From contig JAPWAE010000004.1 of assembly GCA_041432705.1 (NCBI GenBank), forward strand, positions 185,876 through 249,875: 64,000 nt of DNA, given 5' to 3'. Made by a program: the position numbers and the translations under genes. The notes beneath the pieces were generated by a model. That model was not told the origin of the DNA. It saw only the letters and a program-made list of their open reading frames with translations, and ran no database searches. Every line of letters starts with the position of its first letter. Positions within the stretch are counted from its first letter, which is position 1. This stretch comes from Pauljensenia sp018375675. GTDB taxonomy: Bacteria > Actinomycetota > Actinomycetes > Actinomycetales > Actinomycetaceae. Below, in pieces: positions 47,349 to 55,261 of this stretch.

Positions 47349-48722
47349 ATGCAGCTCACCATCGTCGGAGGAGGGGGCTTCCGAGTCCCCGCGATGATCG
47401 ACGTCTTGGCCCGTTCACGATCGGGTCAGGGAGCCTACGCCTCCCTCGACGTCGACCGCGTCGTCCTGTACGACACCGACGCGCGCAGGCTCGACGCGAT
47501 GATGGCCGTGCTGTCCTCGCTTGACTTCCCGCACTCCCCGACCGTGCGCGCGACGACGGACATCAACGAGGCGCTTCCCGGGGCCGACTTCGTGTTCTCC
47601 GCGATGCGGGTGGGCGGGACCTGCGGGAGGGTCCTCGATGAACACTGCGGCCTCGACCATGGGCTGCTCGGTCAGGAGACCGTTGGCGTGGGCGGCTACT
47701 GCTACGCGTTCCGGTCGCTCGGGCCGGCACTCGAGTTGGCCCGGGCCGCAGCGCGCCTGTGCCCGAACGCCTGGCTCATCAACTTCACGAACCCGGCCGG
47801 GATCATCACCCAGGCGATGCGTTCCATCCTCGGCGAGCGCGTCATCGGTATCTGCGACACCCCCATCGGGCTCGTCAACCGGACGCTGAACGCCCTGGAC
47901 ATTCCCGAGGAGGAGCGCGCCGACGTGTCCTTCGACTACGCGGGCCTCAACCACCTCGGCTGGCTGCGCTCGCTGTCCGTCGGCGGCCGCGACGTCCTCC
48001 CGCGCCTCTTCGCCGACGAGGCGGCCCTGGGATCCATGGAAGAATCCCGTGCCATCGGCACGGATTGGATTCGCGCGCTGGGCGCCCTGCCCAACGAATA
48101 CCTCTTCTACTACTACTGCCATCGCGAAGCCATGGCCCGCATCCACCAGGACCAAACACGCGGCGAGTACCTGCGTGATCAGCAGGATGCCTTCTACAAC
48201 GCCGTCCTCTCCGACCCCAATCAGGCGGGACGGACGTGGATCGATGCGCTCGCCGACCGGGAGGCGACCTACATGGCCGAGGCCCGCGACGTCGACGAGC
48301 GTTCCGGCAGGCGCGCCGAAGACATCGCGGGCGGCGGCTACCAGAAGGTGGCCCTCGACCTCATGAACGCGCTCGCTACGAATACTCCTGCGCGCATGAT
48401 CCTCAACGTCGGTAATGGCGACGGCGGATTCTCCTCGATTCCAACGCTGCGCGACACGGACGTCGTCGAGGTTCCCTGCGACGTCGATGCCTCCGGCGTG
48501 CATCCAATTCCGGTTGCGCCCTTGAGCGGCGCGCCCCTCGGCCTCGTCCAATCCGTGAAGGCCTGCGAGAACCTCGTCATCGACGCCGCCCGCGAGCGCG
48601 ACCGCACGCTCGCCTGGCAGGCGCTGGCGCTGCACCCCCTGGTCGACTCGGTCAACGTTGCGCGCGACGTGCTCGACCAGGCGATCCGCACAAATCCGCT
48701 GGTCGCCGCTGCCTTCGACTGA
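47349..48722 (+). CDS. Glycoside hydrolase family 4 (6-phospho-beta-glucosidase-like)
   Basis: This 457-residue GH4 enzyme belongs to a family that uses NAD+ and a divalent metal with an oxidation-elimination mechanism. The Rossmann start is LTIVGGGGFRVPAMIDVLAR. The metal and substrate segments are INFTNPAGIITQAM and VIGICDTPIGLVNRTL (metal-ligand Cys), and DYAGLNHLGWLRSL (metal-ligand His). These resemble 6-phospho-beta-glucosidases more than alpha-galactosidases or alpha-glucosidases. The ATG at 47349 has AGAGGA eight bases upstream. Because the adjacent importer is ABC-type and does not phosphorylate its cargo, either the nearby PfkB kinase acts first or this member uses an unphosphorylated substrate. 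Confidence 0.88.
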   Translation: MQLTIVGGGGFRVPAMIDVLARSRSGQGAYASLDVDRVVLYDTDARRLDAMMAVLSSLDFPHSPTVRATTDINEALPGADFVFSAMRVGGTCGRVLDEHCGLDHGLLGQETVGVGGYCYAFRSLGPALELARAAARLCPNAWLINFTNPAGIITQAMRSILGERVIGICDTPIGLVNRTLNALDIPEEERADVSFDYAGLNHLGWLRSLSVGGRDVLPRLFADEAALGSMEESRAIGTDWIRALGALPNEYLFYYYCHREAMARIHQDQTRGEYLRDQQDAFYNAVLSDPNQAGRTWIDALADREATYMAEARDVDERSGRRAEDIAGGGYQKVALDLMNALATNTPARMILNVGNGDGGFSSIPTLRDTDVVEVPCDVDASGVHPIPVAPLSGAPLGLVQSVKACENLVIDAARERDRTLAWQALALHPLVDSVNVARDVLDQAIRTNPLVAAAFD

Positions 48723-48756
48723 GGGGTGCCCGTCCGCCCCACGCCCATCAACGCAC

Positions 48757-48792
48757 TGTGCCCCGGCCTCGTACGGACGAGGCGGGGGCACA
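48757..48792. terminator. Terminator between the GH4 and PIG-L genes
   Basis: TGTGCCCCGGCCTCGT (48757-48772) pairs with ACGAGGCGGGGGCACA (48777-48792), one mismatch, with loop ACGG and GTCTT following. It lies between convergent genes. The left arm is a 12-of-13 copy of the over-represented word. Confidence 0.83.
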
Positions 48793-48821
48793 GTCTTACA
48801 AACAGGCCGACTACCGGGTCA

Positions 48822-49517
48822 TCACCCGCGGGTGTCCCAGCGGAAGAATTCTTCTCCCCCTGCGTAGCCGTGGGGGTGCCCCACGTCGTGGGTGCTCTGT
48901 CGGATCCATGACTCCATCCGGTCGACGTCCTCGAATTGGGTGACGTGCTCGCGAACCGCCCTGACCTTGGCCTCGATGTCTGCCTGTTCCAGCTCGACGA
49001 CGTGGTTCGTCGACGGTCCGCCTTGGAACCACACTTCTTCGACGACGTGGGGTTCCAGGCCCTCCTCGAGCAGCTCGGGGAACGCGAAGGGGTTACGCGC
49101 GGCCGGGTAGACGGCGTCCGTGACCGCGGCGCCCACGGCCCGGTGGTCCGGGTGGTTGGCGTAGATGGACGACCAGTTGTATTCGGGTGAGAGGGTGAGG
49201 ATCAGGTTCGGCTTCACGCGCCGGATGAGGGCGACGATATCGCGCACGAGGCCGTGGGATGGGGTCACCATGCCGTCGGGGTAGCCGTCGAAGAAGACGA
49301 GCTCCGTCACGCCCAGTTGCTCGCACGCGCGGCGCTGTTCATCGCGACGCAACTCCCCCATCTGCTGATGCAGATCCTGGTCGGAGCCTCCCGCATCACC
49401 GTCTGTGACGACTGCGACGACGACCCTCGATCCTTCGCGCACAAAGCGAGCGAGCGTCCCGCCCGCGTCCACGTCCGCATCATCGGGGTGGGCGTAAATG
49501 CCCAGCACGGTATCCAT
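48822..49517 (-). CDS. PIG-L (LmbE-like) de-N-acetylase
   Basis: This 231-residue zinc-dependent deacetylase has the metal motif AHPDDADVDAGGTLARF at residues 9-25 (His and Asp ligands, catalytic Asp) and NHPDHRAVGAAVTDAV for the second His. Relatives remove acetyl groups from N-acetylglucosamine-containing molecules, including mycothiol precursors and chitobiose. The ATG at 49517 has an AAGGAG site. It lies last in the ABC-importer operon, after a hairpin that follows the binding-protein gene. Its place there points to an imported N-acetylated sugar rather than mycothiol synthesis. Confidence 0.88.
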   Translation of the reverse strand: MDTVLGIYAHPDDADVDAGGTLARFVREGSRVVVAVVTDGDAGGSDQDLHQQMGELRRDEQRRACEQLGVTELVFFDGYPDGMVTPSHGLVRDIVALIRRVKPNLILTLSPEYNWSSIYANHPDHRAVGAAVTDAVYPAARNPFAFPELLEEGLEPHVVEEVWFQGGPSTNHVVELEQADIEAKVRAVREHVTQFEDVDRMESWIRQSTHDVGHPHGYAGGEEFFRWDTRG

Positions 49518-49534
49518 TCGTGTACTCCTTATTG

Positions 49535-49567
49535 AGGCGCCGGCGAGAACGTGTCCCGCCGGCGCCT
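49535..49567 (-). terminator. Intercistronic hairpin after the binding-protein gene
   Basis: AGGCGCCGGCG (49535-49545) pairs perfectly with CGCCGGCGCCT (49557-49567), between the solute-binding-protein stop and the ribosome site of the PIG-L gene. Without a T-run it is likely a partial terminator that lowers downstream expression, common after binding-protein genes. Confidence 0.68.
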
Positions 49568-49585
49568 GTCGCACGTCTGTGACGA

Positions 49586-50908
49586 CTACTGATCGATCGC
49601 CGCGTTTGCGGCATCCTGGGCGGCCTGGACGCCCTCATGCACGCCGGTGCGTCCCAGGAATACCTCCTTGAGCACGCCGTTGTACGCGTCCATTGCCGCG
49701 CCCAGCTTCGCACCGAAGGGAGCCATGATCGTGCCCGAAGGAGTCTTCGCCATCACCGAGGTGTCGACGCCCTTGTCCGACCAGTAGGCGGTCCACGTCG
49801 TCTGGGCCTTCTCGTTCGCGGGGAAGCCGGCGCCAGTCTTACCCAGTGCGGCACCGCCGTCCTTGCCAGCCAGCCACGCCAGCAGCTTGTGCTGAGCCTC
49901 GGGGTTCGCGCTCGCCGTCGAACCGGCGGCAACGACGGAGTTACCGACCGTCACAGCACCTGCGGGACCCTTCGGCTGGGGAGCCAGGCCCCACTCGAAG
50001 GACGCGCCCTCGGCCACGTTCGCCAGGTTGTAGGCACCGGACTGGAACAGAGCGATCTTGCCCTGCAGGAACTGATCGCGGCTGAAGTCGCCGTTATCGT
50101 TCGTATCGGCCGCCGAGGGGGCCACGTGCTCCTTGTTGATGAGGTCCACCAGGTAGCCGACCGCGGCATCGCCCTCGGGGCTCGCGAACGTAAAGTGCCC
50201 GCTCTCGTCCTGCAGGGTGGCGCCGGCCGAGCCCAGGTACGGAATGAACATGGCCTGGCCATCCAGCGCGGCGTTGTATCCGTACTGGACGATGTGGTCC
50301 GCGTCGAAGGCGGGGTCAGCCGCGTTGCGGCCCGACGAGTCCAGCGTCAGCTTGCGGGTGATCTCCCGCAGAGAGTCGGTGGAGGCGCTCGGATCCCACG
50401 ACAGGTTCTGCAGGTCCTCGATGCTCACACCGGCCGCATCCAGCAGCGACTTGTTGTAGTACACCGCGATCGACGGGTCAGTGAGGACCGGGACGCCGTA
50501 GAGCTTTCCGTCAACCGTGTACTGATCGATGGCACCCTGAAGCCAGCCGTCGCGCTCGGAGGCGGGGAACTCCTCGTCAATGTTGACGATCTTGCCGCCG
50601 CGGGCGTACTCGGTGTAGTTGTTCGTGTTGGACCAGAAGACGTCCGGTCCGGTGCCCGCGGCGAGCTCAGAACGCAGGCCCGTGAAGTAGTCCGACCACG
50701 GGACGACCTCGACATTGACCGTGATCCCCGTTTCCTCGGTGAACGCGGGGAGCGCCGCCTCGTACGCCTGGGCGGCCTGATCATCCCACAGACGCAGGGT
50801 CAGGGACGTGCCCGCCTCGCTCGATGCGCTGCCACCCTGCGAGCAGGCGGCCATCAGCATCGACGCTGCACCAATCAGAGCGGTAGCGGTAATAAAACGC
50901 CTTTTCAT
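49586..50908 (-). CDS. ABC sugar importer, substrate-binding lipoprotein
   Basis: This 440-residue extracellular binding protein of the carbohydrate family-1 type has a signal peptide ending in the lipobox LMAAC, with Cys22 as lipid anchor. The mature part begins with a Ser/Gly linker and SLTLRLWDDQAAQAYEAALP, and includes GTGPDVFWSNTNNY and GVPVLTDPSIAVYYNKSLLDAAG, both typical of family-1 proteins. The two permease genes lie directly upstream on the same strand. The cargo is probably an oligosaccharide or glycoside. Confidence 0.92.
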   Translation of the reverse strand: MKRRFITATALIGAASMLMAACSQGGSASSEAGTSLTLRLWDDQAAQAYEAALPAFTEETGITVNVEVVPWSDYFTGLRSELAAGTGPDVFWSNTNNYTEYARGGKIVNIDEEFPASERDGWLQGAIDQYTVDGKLYGVPVLTDPSIAVYYNKSLLDAAGVSIEDLQNLSWDPSASTDSLREITRKLTLDSSGRNAADPAFDADHIVQYGYNAALDGQAMFIPYLGSAGATLQDESGHFTFASPEGDAAVGYLVDLINKEHVAPSAADTNDNGDFSRDQFLQGKIALFQSGAYNLANVAEGASFEWGLAPQPKGPAGAVTVGNSVVAAGSTASANPEAQHKLLAWLAGKDGGAALGKTGAGFPANEKAQTTWTAYWSDKGVDTSVMAKTPSGTIMAPFGAKLGAAMDAYNGVLKEVFLGRTGVHEGVQAAQDAANAAIDQ

Positions 50909-50938
50909 GAAGACCTCCAGTTGTGATGGGTTGTGTTG

Positions 50939-51784
50939 TTACTTGATGCCCGTCAGGGCAATCGATTCAACGATGTGTCGTTGAAAGACGATGAACAGAG
51001 CGATCAGGGGCACGAGCGCGATGGTCGTCGCCGCCATGACGTACGTCCAATTCGCGTTGTACTGGCTCTGCAGCGCGGCCGTCGCAACTGTGAGGACGCG
51101 TGGCCTGGTCGCGGCGATGATCCGCGGCCACATGAATGAGTTCCACTGGCTCACAACCGTGATGAGCACGAGCGTCGAAATGATCGGCTTCGACACGGGA
51201 ACGACAATGGAGAAGAGGATGCGCATCTGCCCGGCGCCGTCCATGGTCGCCGCGTCGATGATTTCCTGGGGGATCTGACGGAACGACTGACGCAGCAGGA
51301 ACACCGCGTAGGGCGAGGCGAACACGAAGGGCAGGACGATGCCCCAGAAGGTGTTGTTGAGCCCCATTTTCGCCATCATGAGGTACAGCGGGATGACGAG
51401 GACCGACGCCGGAATCATCATGGTGCCCAGGAAGAGCCAGAAGATGACTTCGCGTCCCGGGAACTCGATGCGGGCGAACGCGTAGGCGGCCAGCACGGAG
51501 GACACCAGCTGCCCGACGACCATCACCACGACCATGAGGAGCGTCGTGACGATCGCGTCACCGAAGTTGACTCGTCCCGTCAGGATCGCCTGGAACGAGG
51601 CCAGGGAGGGCGGGGAGGGCAGCGCGAAGGGTGAGTGCGAGGCGAAGTCCTGCGGCGACTTGAAGGCCGTGACGAAGCTGAAGAGCAGCGGGATGACCAT
51701 GATGAACGCAGCCAGCGATAGCCCCGCGTAGATCCCCAGGGTCGACCACCAGGGCCGACGCGAGTGCGACTTAGACGAGCTCAT
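50939..51784 (-). CDS. ABC sugar importer, inner-membrane permease (MalG-like)
   Basis: This 281-residue permease has six membrane spans and the EAA loop EIIDAATMDGAGQMRILFSI near residue 190, which docks the ATPase. It resembles the MalG/CUT1 second permease. Its start overlaps the end of the first permease gene by 14 bases. It is the second gene of the importer operon, followed 30 bp later by the binding protein. Confidence 0.93.
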   Translation of the reverse strand: MSSSKSHSRRPWWSTLGIYAGLSLAAFIMVIPLLFSFVTAFKSPQDFASHSPFALPSPPSLASFQAILTGRVNFGDAIVTTLLMVVVMVVGQLVSSVLAAYAFARIEFPGREVIFWLFLGTMMIPASVLVIPLYLMMAKMGLNNTFWGIVLPFVFASPYAVFLLRQSFRQIPQEIIDAATMDGAGQMRILFSIVVPVSKPIISTLVLITVVSQWNSFMWPRIIAATRPRVLTVATAALQSQYNANWTYVMAATTIALVPLIALFIVFQRHIVESIALTGIK

Positions 51785-52649
51785 ACGTGGTCCTCTTCCG
51801 GAAGTACAGGTTCTGGGCCAGCGTCAATCCCATGAGGAGCAGCATCATGACGCACGCCATGACTGCGGCGCGGCCGACGTTCCCGGTCTCGAAGGCCTCC
51901 TTGTAGATCAGGTAGGCGAGGACCTCGGTGGAGCCGGACGGCCCGCCCTTGGTGAGGGCGTAGATCTGATCGAAAACGTTGAAGACCGAGATCACGGAGG
52001 TGACCGACACGAAGAAGAAGGTCGGGCGCAGGAGGGGCATCTTGATATGCCAGAACACCTGCGAGGAGGAGGCCCCGTCCACGGTCGCGGCCTCGGTGAG
52101 CTCACGCGGGATCGCGAGCAATCCCGCGATGAAGAAGAGCGCCGTGTACCCCACGTTCGACCAGACGACGACGAAAGCCGCCGCGGGCAGAGCCCAGGTG
52201 GGCGACACGAGGATTTCTAGTCGAGTGCCCGCAAGCGCGGAGAGGAGGCCGCCGGTGGGGGCGAAAATCCACGACCATACGACGCCGAGGGCCAGCGGAG
52301 GCGCGATCCACGGGATGACGATGAGCGTGCGATAGACGACGGTTCCTCGCACTCCCTTCGTCAGCAGGTTCGCGAGGAGTAGGCCCAGGATGATCTGAAT
52401 GGGGACCACGAGGAGGACGAAGAGAATCGTCGTGCGCAGGGACGACAGGAAGGCCGGGTCGCTCAGCACGTTCGTGACGTTGGACAGGCCCACGTATCGC
52501 GTATCCCCGATCAGGTCCCACCGGTACAGGCTCACCCACATGATGACGCCGATGGGCACAACCATGAAGATGAGGACGCCGATTAGGGCGGGCGACAGGA
52601 ACGCGTATCCGACGAGCGCGTGGCGCGTCCGAGACGCTCGCTTGCTCAT
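51771..52649 (-). CDS. ABC sugar importer, inner-membrane permease (MalF-like)
   Basis: This 292-residue permease has six membrane spans, beginning ALVGYAFLSPALIGVLIFMV, with the EAA loop ELTEAATVDGASSSQVFWHI and the FDQIYALTKGGP segment typical of CUT1 MalF-like proteins. The ATG at 52649 is the family start; the longer frame upstream has no ribosome site. It is the first gene of the operon. No ATP-binding subunit gene is present in the window, so the system probably shares an ATPase such as MsiK encoded elsewhere. Confidence 0.93.
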   Translation of the reverse strand: MSKRASRTRHALVGYAFLSPALIGVLIFMVVPIGVIMWVSLYRWDLIGDTRYVGLSNVTNVLSDPAFLSSLRTTILFVLLVVPIQIILGLLLANLLTKGVRGTVVYRTLIVIPWIAPPLALGVVWSWIFAPTGGLLSALAGTRLEILVSPTWALPAAAFVVVWSNVGYTALFFIAGLLAIPRELTEAATVDGASSSQVFWHIKMPLLRPTFFFVSVTSVISVFNVFDQIYALTKGGPSGSTEVLAYLIYKEAFETGNVGRAAVMACVMMLLLMGLTLAQNLYFRKRTTYELV

Positions 52650-52786
52650 GCCCCACCATCCTTTCGTACGGTTCTTCGAGGATAGGTGTGACGGGCGCTT
52701 CAGCGCCGTGCGACGACAAGGTATGGACAATTGTGAACAGCACATGCCGTCACACGAGCAAAGGTGCACGAAACGAAGCGAAACGA

Positions 52787-52818
52787 GGGAGCGCCCACTC
52801 TGCTGAGTGGGCGCTCCC
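52787..52818 (-). terminator. Terminator of panD
   Basis: A perfect 14-bp stem, GGGAGCGCCCACTC (52787-52800) and GAGTGGGCGCTCCC (52805-52818), has loop TGCT and is followed on the minus strand by a T-rich stretch (CTCGTTTCG). It lies 13 bp after the panD stop. Confidence 0.87.
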
Positions 52819-52831
52819 GTCGGCGTGTGAA

Positions 52832-53266
52832 TCAGACGCCGGAGCTTTTCAGCCCCAGCTCGCGGGCACGGGGCGAGTCCTCGGGGACGGTTCCCGCGTG
52901 GTCGCCAGCGCTCACGATTTTGTTGGCCTCGTCGACGAAGACGACGGAGGGCTTAATCGTACGTACCAGGGATTCGGGCACCTGGGCGTAGGCCATGATA
53001 ATGACGAGGTCACCGACGGTCACCTTGTGGGCGGCCGCGCCGTTGAGCTGAATCGTGCCGCTGCCTCGCTCGCCCGCGATCGTGTAGGTCGAGAGTCGCT
53101 CGCCGTTGTTGACGTCGACGATGTCGACCTTCTGCCCGGGCACGATATTCGCGGCGTCCAGCAGGTCCTCGTCCACCGTGATCGAGCCGACGTAGTGCAG
53201 GTCGGCGCCGGTGACGACGGCTCGATGGATCTTACCGATCGCCATCTCGCGGGTCATTTCCATCAT
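52832..53266 (-). CDS. panD: Aspartate 1-decarboxylase PanD
   Basis: PanD makes beta-alanine from aspartate for pantothenate. The 144-residue proenzyme contains GKIHRAVVTGADLHYVGSIT. Self-cleavage is expected between Gly27 and Ser28, with the Ser becoming the pyruvoyl group. NGAAAHKVTVGDLVIIMAYA follows later. Its ATG overlaps the panC stop in ATGA, so translation is coupled. The first eight residues precede the usual start; a Met at residue 8 is an alternative. Confidence 0.95.
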   Translation of the reverse strand: MMEMTREMAIGKIHRAVVTGADLHYVGSITVDEDLLDAANIVPGQKVDIVDVNNGERLSTYTIAGERGSGTIQLNGAAAHKVTVGDLVIIMAYAQVPESLVRTIKPSVVFVDEANKIVSAGDHAGTVPEDSPRARELGLKSSGV

Positions 53267-54216
53267 GCGAGGTCTCCCGCGCGCTCAGCAAGGCGAGCGT
53301 CAGGACCGGAGGCGTCGCGCAGCGGCACCTCCATGTTGTCGATGAGGCGGGTCGTGCCCACCTTGGCGGCGATGAGAATGCGTCCCTCGCGCGAGCCGTC
53401 GGACAGGATCGTGGGCGCGGCCGCGCCTTCGCCGACGGGCACGGACTCGGTGCCAGCGAGGATCTCAAAAGTCCCCGCGTCCACAAGCGCAATGTAGTCC
53501 AGGGCGATGCCGCCCTCGGCGTCAATCACCGAGCGGCACTCGGCGACGATCTGCGCGGGCTTGGCCCCGGCCTCGGCGGCCTCGGCGCCGCGACGAAGCG
53601 CGCGCGAGAGGGCACGGGCACGGATGCGCTCATCGTCGCTCAGGTACTGGTTGCGGCTGGACAGCGCGACCCCGTCCTCGGCGCGCACGATCGGCACGGG
53701 GTGAACGCGCACGGGGATGTCCAGCTGTGAGAAGACGGTGCGCAGGACTGCCAGCTGCTGGGCGTCCTTCTGTCCGTACAGGGCCACGTCGGGGCGCACG
53801 AGGTTGACGACCTTGGTGCACACGAGCGCGACGCCCGCGAAGTGCGTGGGGCGCGTCTTGCCTTCGAGAACGTGCGCGATGGGGCCCGGGTCGATTGTCA
53901 CGGTCGCGGGCGTGGGGTACACGTCCTGGGGCGAGGGCGCCCACACGAGGTCCGCCCCCACCGTCTCGAGCGCGTCCATGTCCGCGTCCAGGGTGCGCGG
54001 GTAGGCATCGAAGTCCTCGCCGGGCGCGAACTGCGTCGGGTTAACGAAGATCGTGACGATCACATGATCGGCCAGTTCGCGGGCTTCGCGCACGAGCTGC
54101 AGGTGCCCGGAGTGGAGGGCACCCATGGTCATCACGAGGGCCTTCGTGCCGGGCAGGCGCGACAGGGCGTCGGCCAACTCGGCGCGCGTGTGGGTGAGGA
54201 CAGGGCGATGGGTCAT
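53263..54216 (-). CDS. panC: Pantothenate synthetase PanC
   Basis: PanC joins pantoate and beta-alanine using ATP. The 317-residue protein has the HIGH-type motif VMTMGALHSGHLQLVREA near residue 30, VNPTQFAPGEDFDAYPRT, and YGQKDAQQLAVLR with the KMSKS-equivalent further on (VALSSRNQYLS). It is followed by panD with a 4-base overlap and preceded by the DUF2520 gene, the order seen in M. tuberculosis (Rv3603c-panC-panD). Confidence 0.96.
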   Translation of the reverse strand: MTHRPVLTHTRAELADALSRLPGTKALVMTMGALHSGHLQLVREARELADHVIVTIFVNPTQFAPGEDFDAYPRTLDADMDALETVGADLVWAPSPQDVYPTPATVTIDPGPIAHVLEGKTRPTHFAGVALVCTKVVNLVRPDVALYGQKDAQQLAVLRTVFSQLDIPVRVHPVPIVRAEDGVALSSRNQYLSDDERIRARALSRALRRGAEAAEAGAKPAQIVAECRSVIDAEGGIALDYIALVDAGTFEILAGTESVPVGEGAAAPTILSDGSREGRILIAAKVGTTRLIDNMEVPLRDASGPDARLAERAGDLA

Positions 54217-54348
54217 GTTTCTATTCTTGCAACTTCGGCCCGCCGGTGCGTAATAGAGTCGCTTTCCTCACGCCTCGCGTTTTTGCGACGAGGCCGGGGT
54301 TGCGCGCGTTCTCTCTCCCGCGTTTTGGGCTCGTTGGGTGTGTGGGTA

Positions 54349-55236
54349 TCAGGCGCCCGGGTCGAGGAGGGCGGCCTCGACGCTGGTGGCGGCCCGTTCG
54401 TCGAGGAGACGAGCGTCGCGCAGCAGACGGGTCAGGGCGCGGGTCATGTCCGCGTAGGTGTCGCGTTCCCCCGAGAGACCTTCCCTGGCCCCCAGGCTGC
54501 GGGCGTGCGCGGTGATCGTTCCCGCGTCCCCGCGGGCGGCGGGCCCGGAGATGCCCGCTACCCCCTCGGTGAGGGCTCGGTCGAGCGCGGCCTCGAGAAG
54601 CGGGCGCACGTACAGAGCGGGATTCTCGATGCCGGCCTCGGCGAGAATCCGCGTCGTCTGCACGGTGATGCCGGCAATGAAGTTGGCGCCGTGGGCGAGG
54701 CCCGCGTGGTAGAGGGGGCGGTCCTCCTCTGCGACGACGACGGGCTCGCCGCCCATTTCGACGACGAGGGCCTGGGCGATCGGCAGGAAGGGTGCCGCAG
54801 CCGTCACCGCGAAGGGCGTGCCCACGAGGCGCGCCACGTCGACGCTGGTGCCAGTGAACGTCATCGCCGGGTGGATGGCGAGCGGGATCGCCCCCGCTCC
54901 CGCGGCGGCGCCGAGCAGCCCCACGCCGGAGGCACCCGACAGGTGAATGACGATGTGCCCGCTCTGCCAGGCGCCCAGGTCAGCCAGGCCGCTCACGAGG
55001 GGGCCGATCTGGTCGTCAGGAACGGCCACGATGACCACCTCGGAGCGTCGCACGACCTCCTCGGGCGCGGTGATCGGCACGCCGGGGAGCATCGCATCGG
55101 CACGCTCGCGCGAGGCCTCCGACGACGCGGAGACGGCGACGATCTGGTGCCCGACCGCGCGCAGCGCAGAGCCGATGACGGGCCCGACGTGGCCCATGCC
55201 GATGATGCCGATTCCGAGGCGTCCGGGGGTACTCAT
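54349..55236 (-). CDS. Rossmann-like DUF2520 protein (putative ketopantoate-reductase-like)
   Basis: This 295-residue protein has an N-terminal NAD(P) fold (GIGIIGMGHVGPVIGSALRAVG, then VVIVAVPDDQIGPLV) and a helical C-terminal DUF2520 domain with HPAMTFTG and YHAGLAHGANFIAGI. Members sit next to panC in many Actinobacteria and have been suspected to act as an alternative ketopantoate reductase; that is known of the neighbourhood, not shown here. The ATG at 55236 has a GGAGG site. The 132-bp gap to panC holds one copy of the over-represented 13-mer (54287-54299). Confidence 0.85.
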   Translation of the reverse strand: MSTPGRLGIGIIGMGHVGPVIGSALRAVGHQIVAVSASSEASRERADAMLPGVPITAPEEVVRRSEVVIVAVPDDQIGPLVSGLADLGAWQSGHIVIHLSGASGVGLLGAAAGAGAIPLAIHPAMTFTGTSVDVARLVGTPFAVTAAAPFLPIAQALVVEMGGEPVVVAEEDRPLYHAGLAHGANFIAGITVQTTRILAEAGIENPALYVRPLLEAALDRALTEGVAGISGPAARGDAGTITAHARSLGAREGLSGERDTYADMTRALTRLLRDARLLDERAATSVEAALLDPGA

Positions 55237-55261
55237 GCCTCCATTGTCACCGATCACCGCT

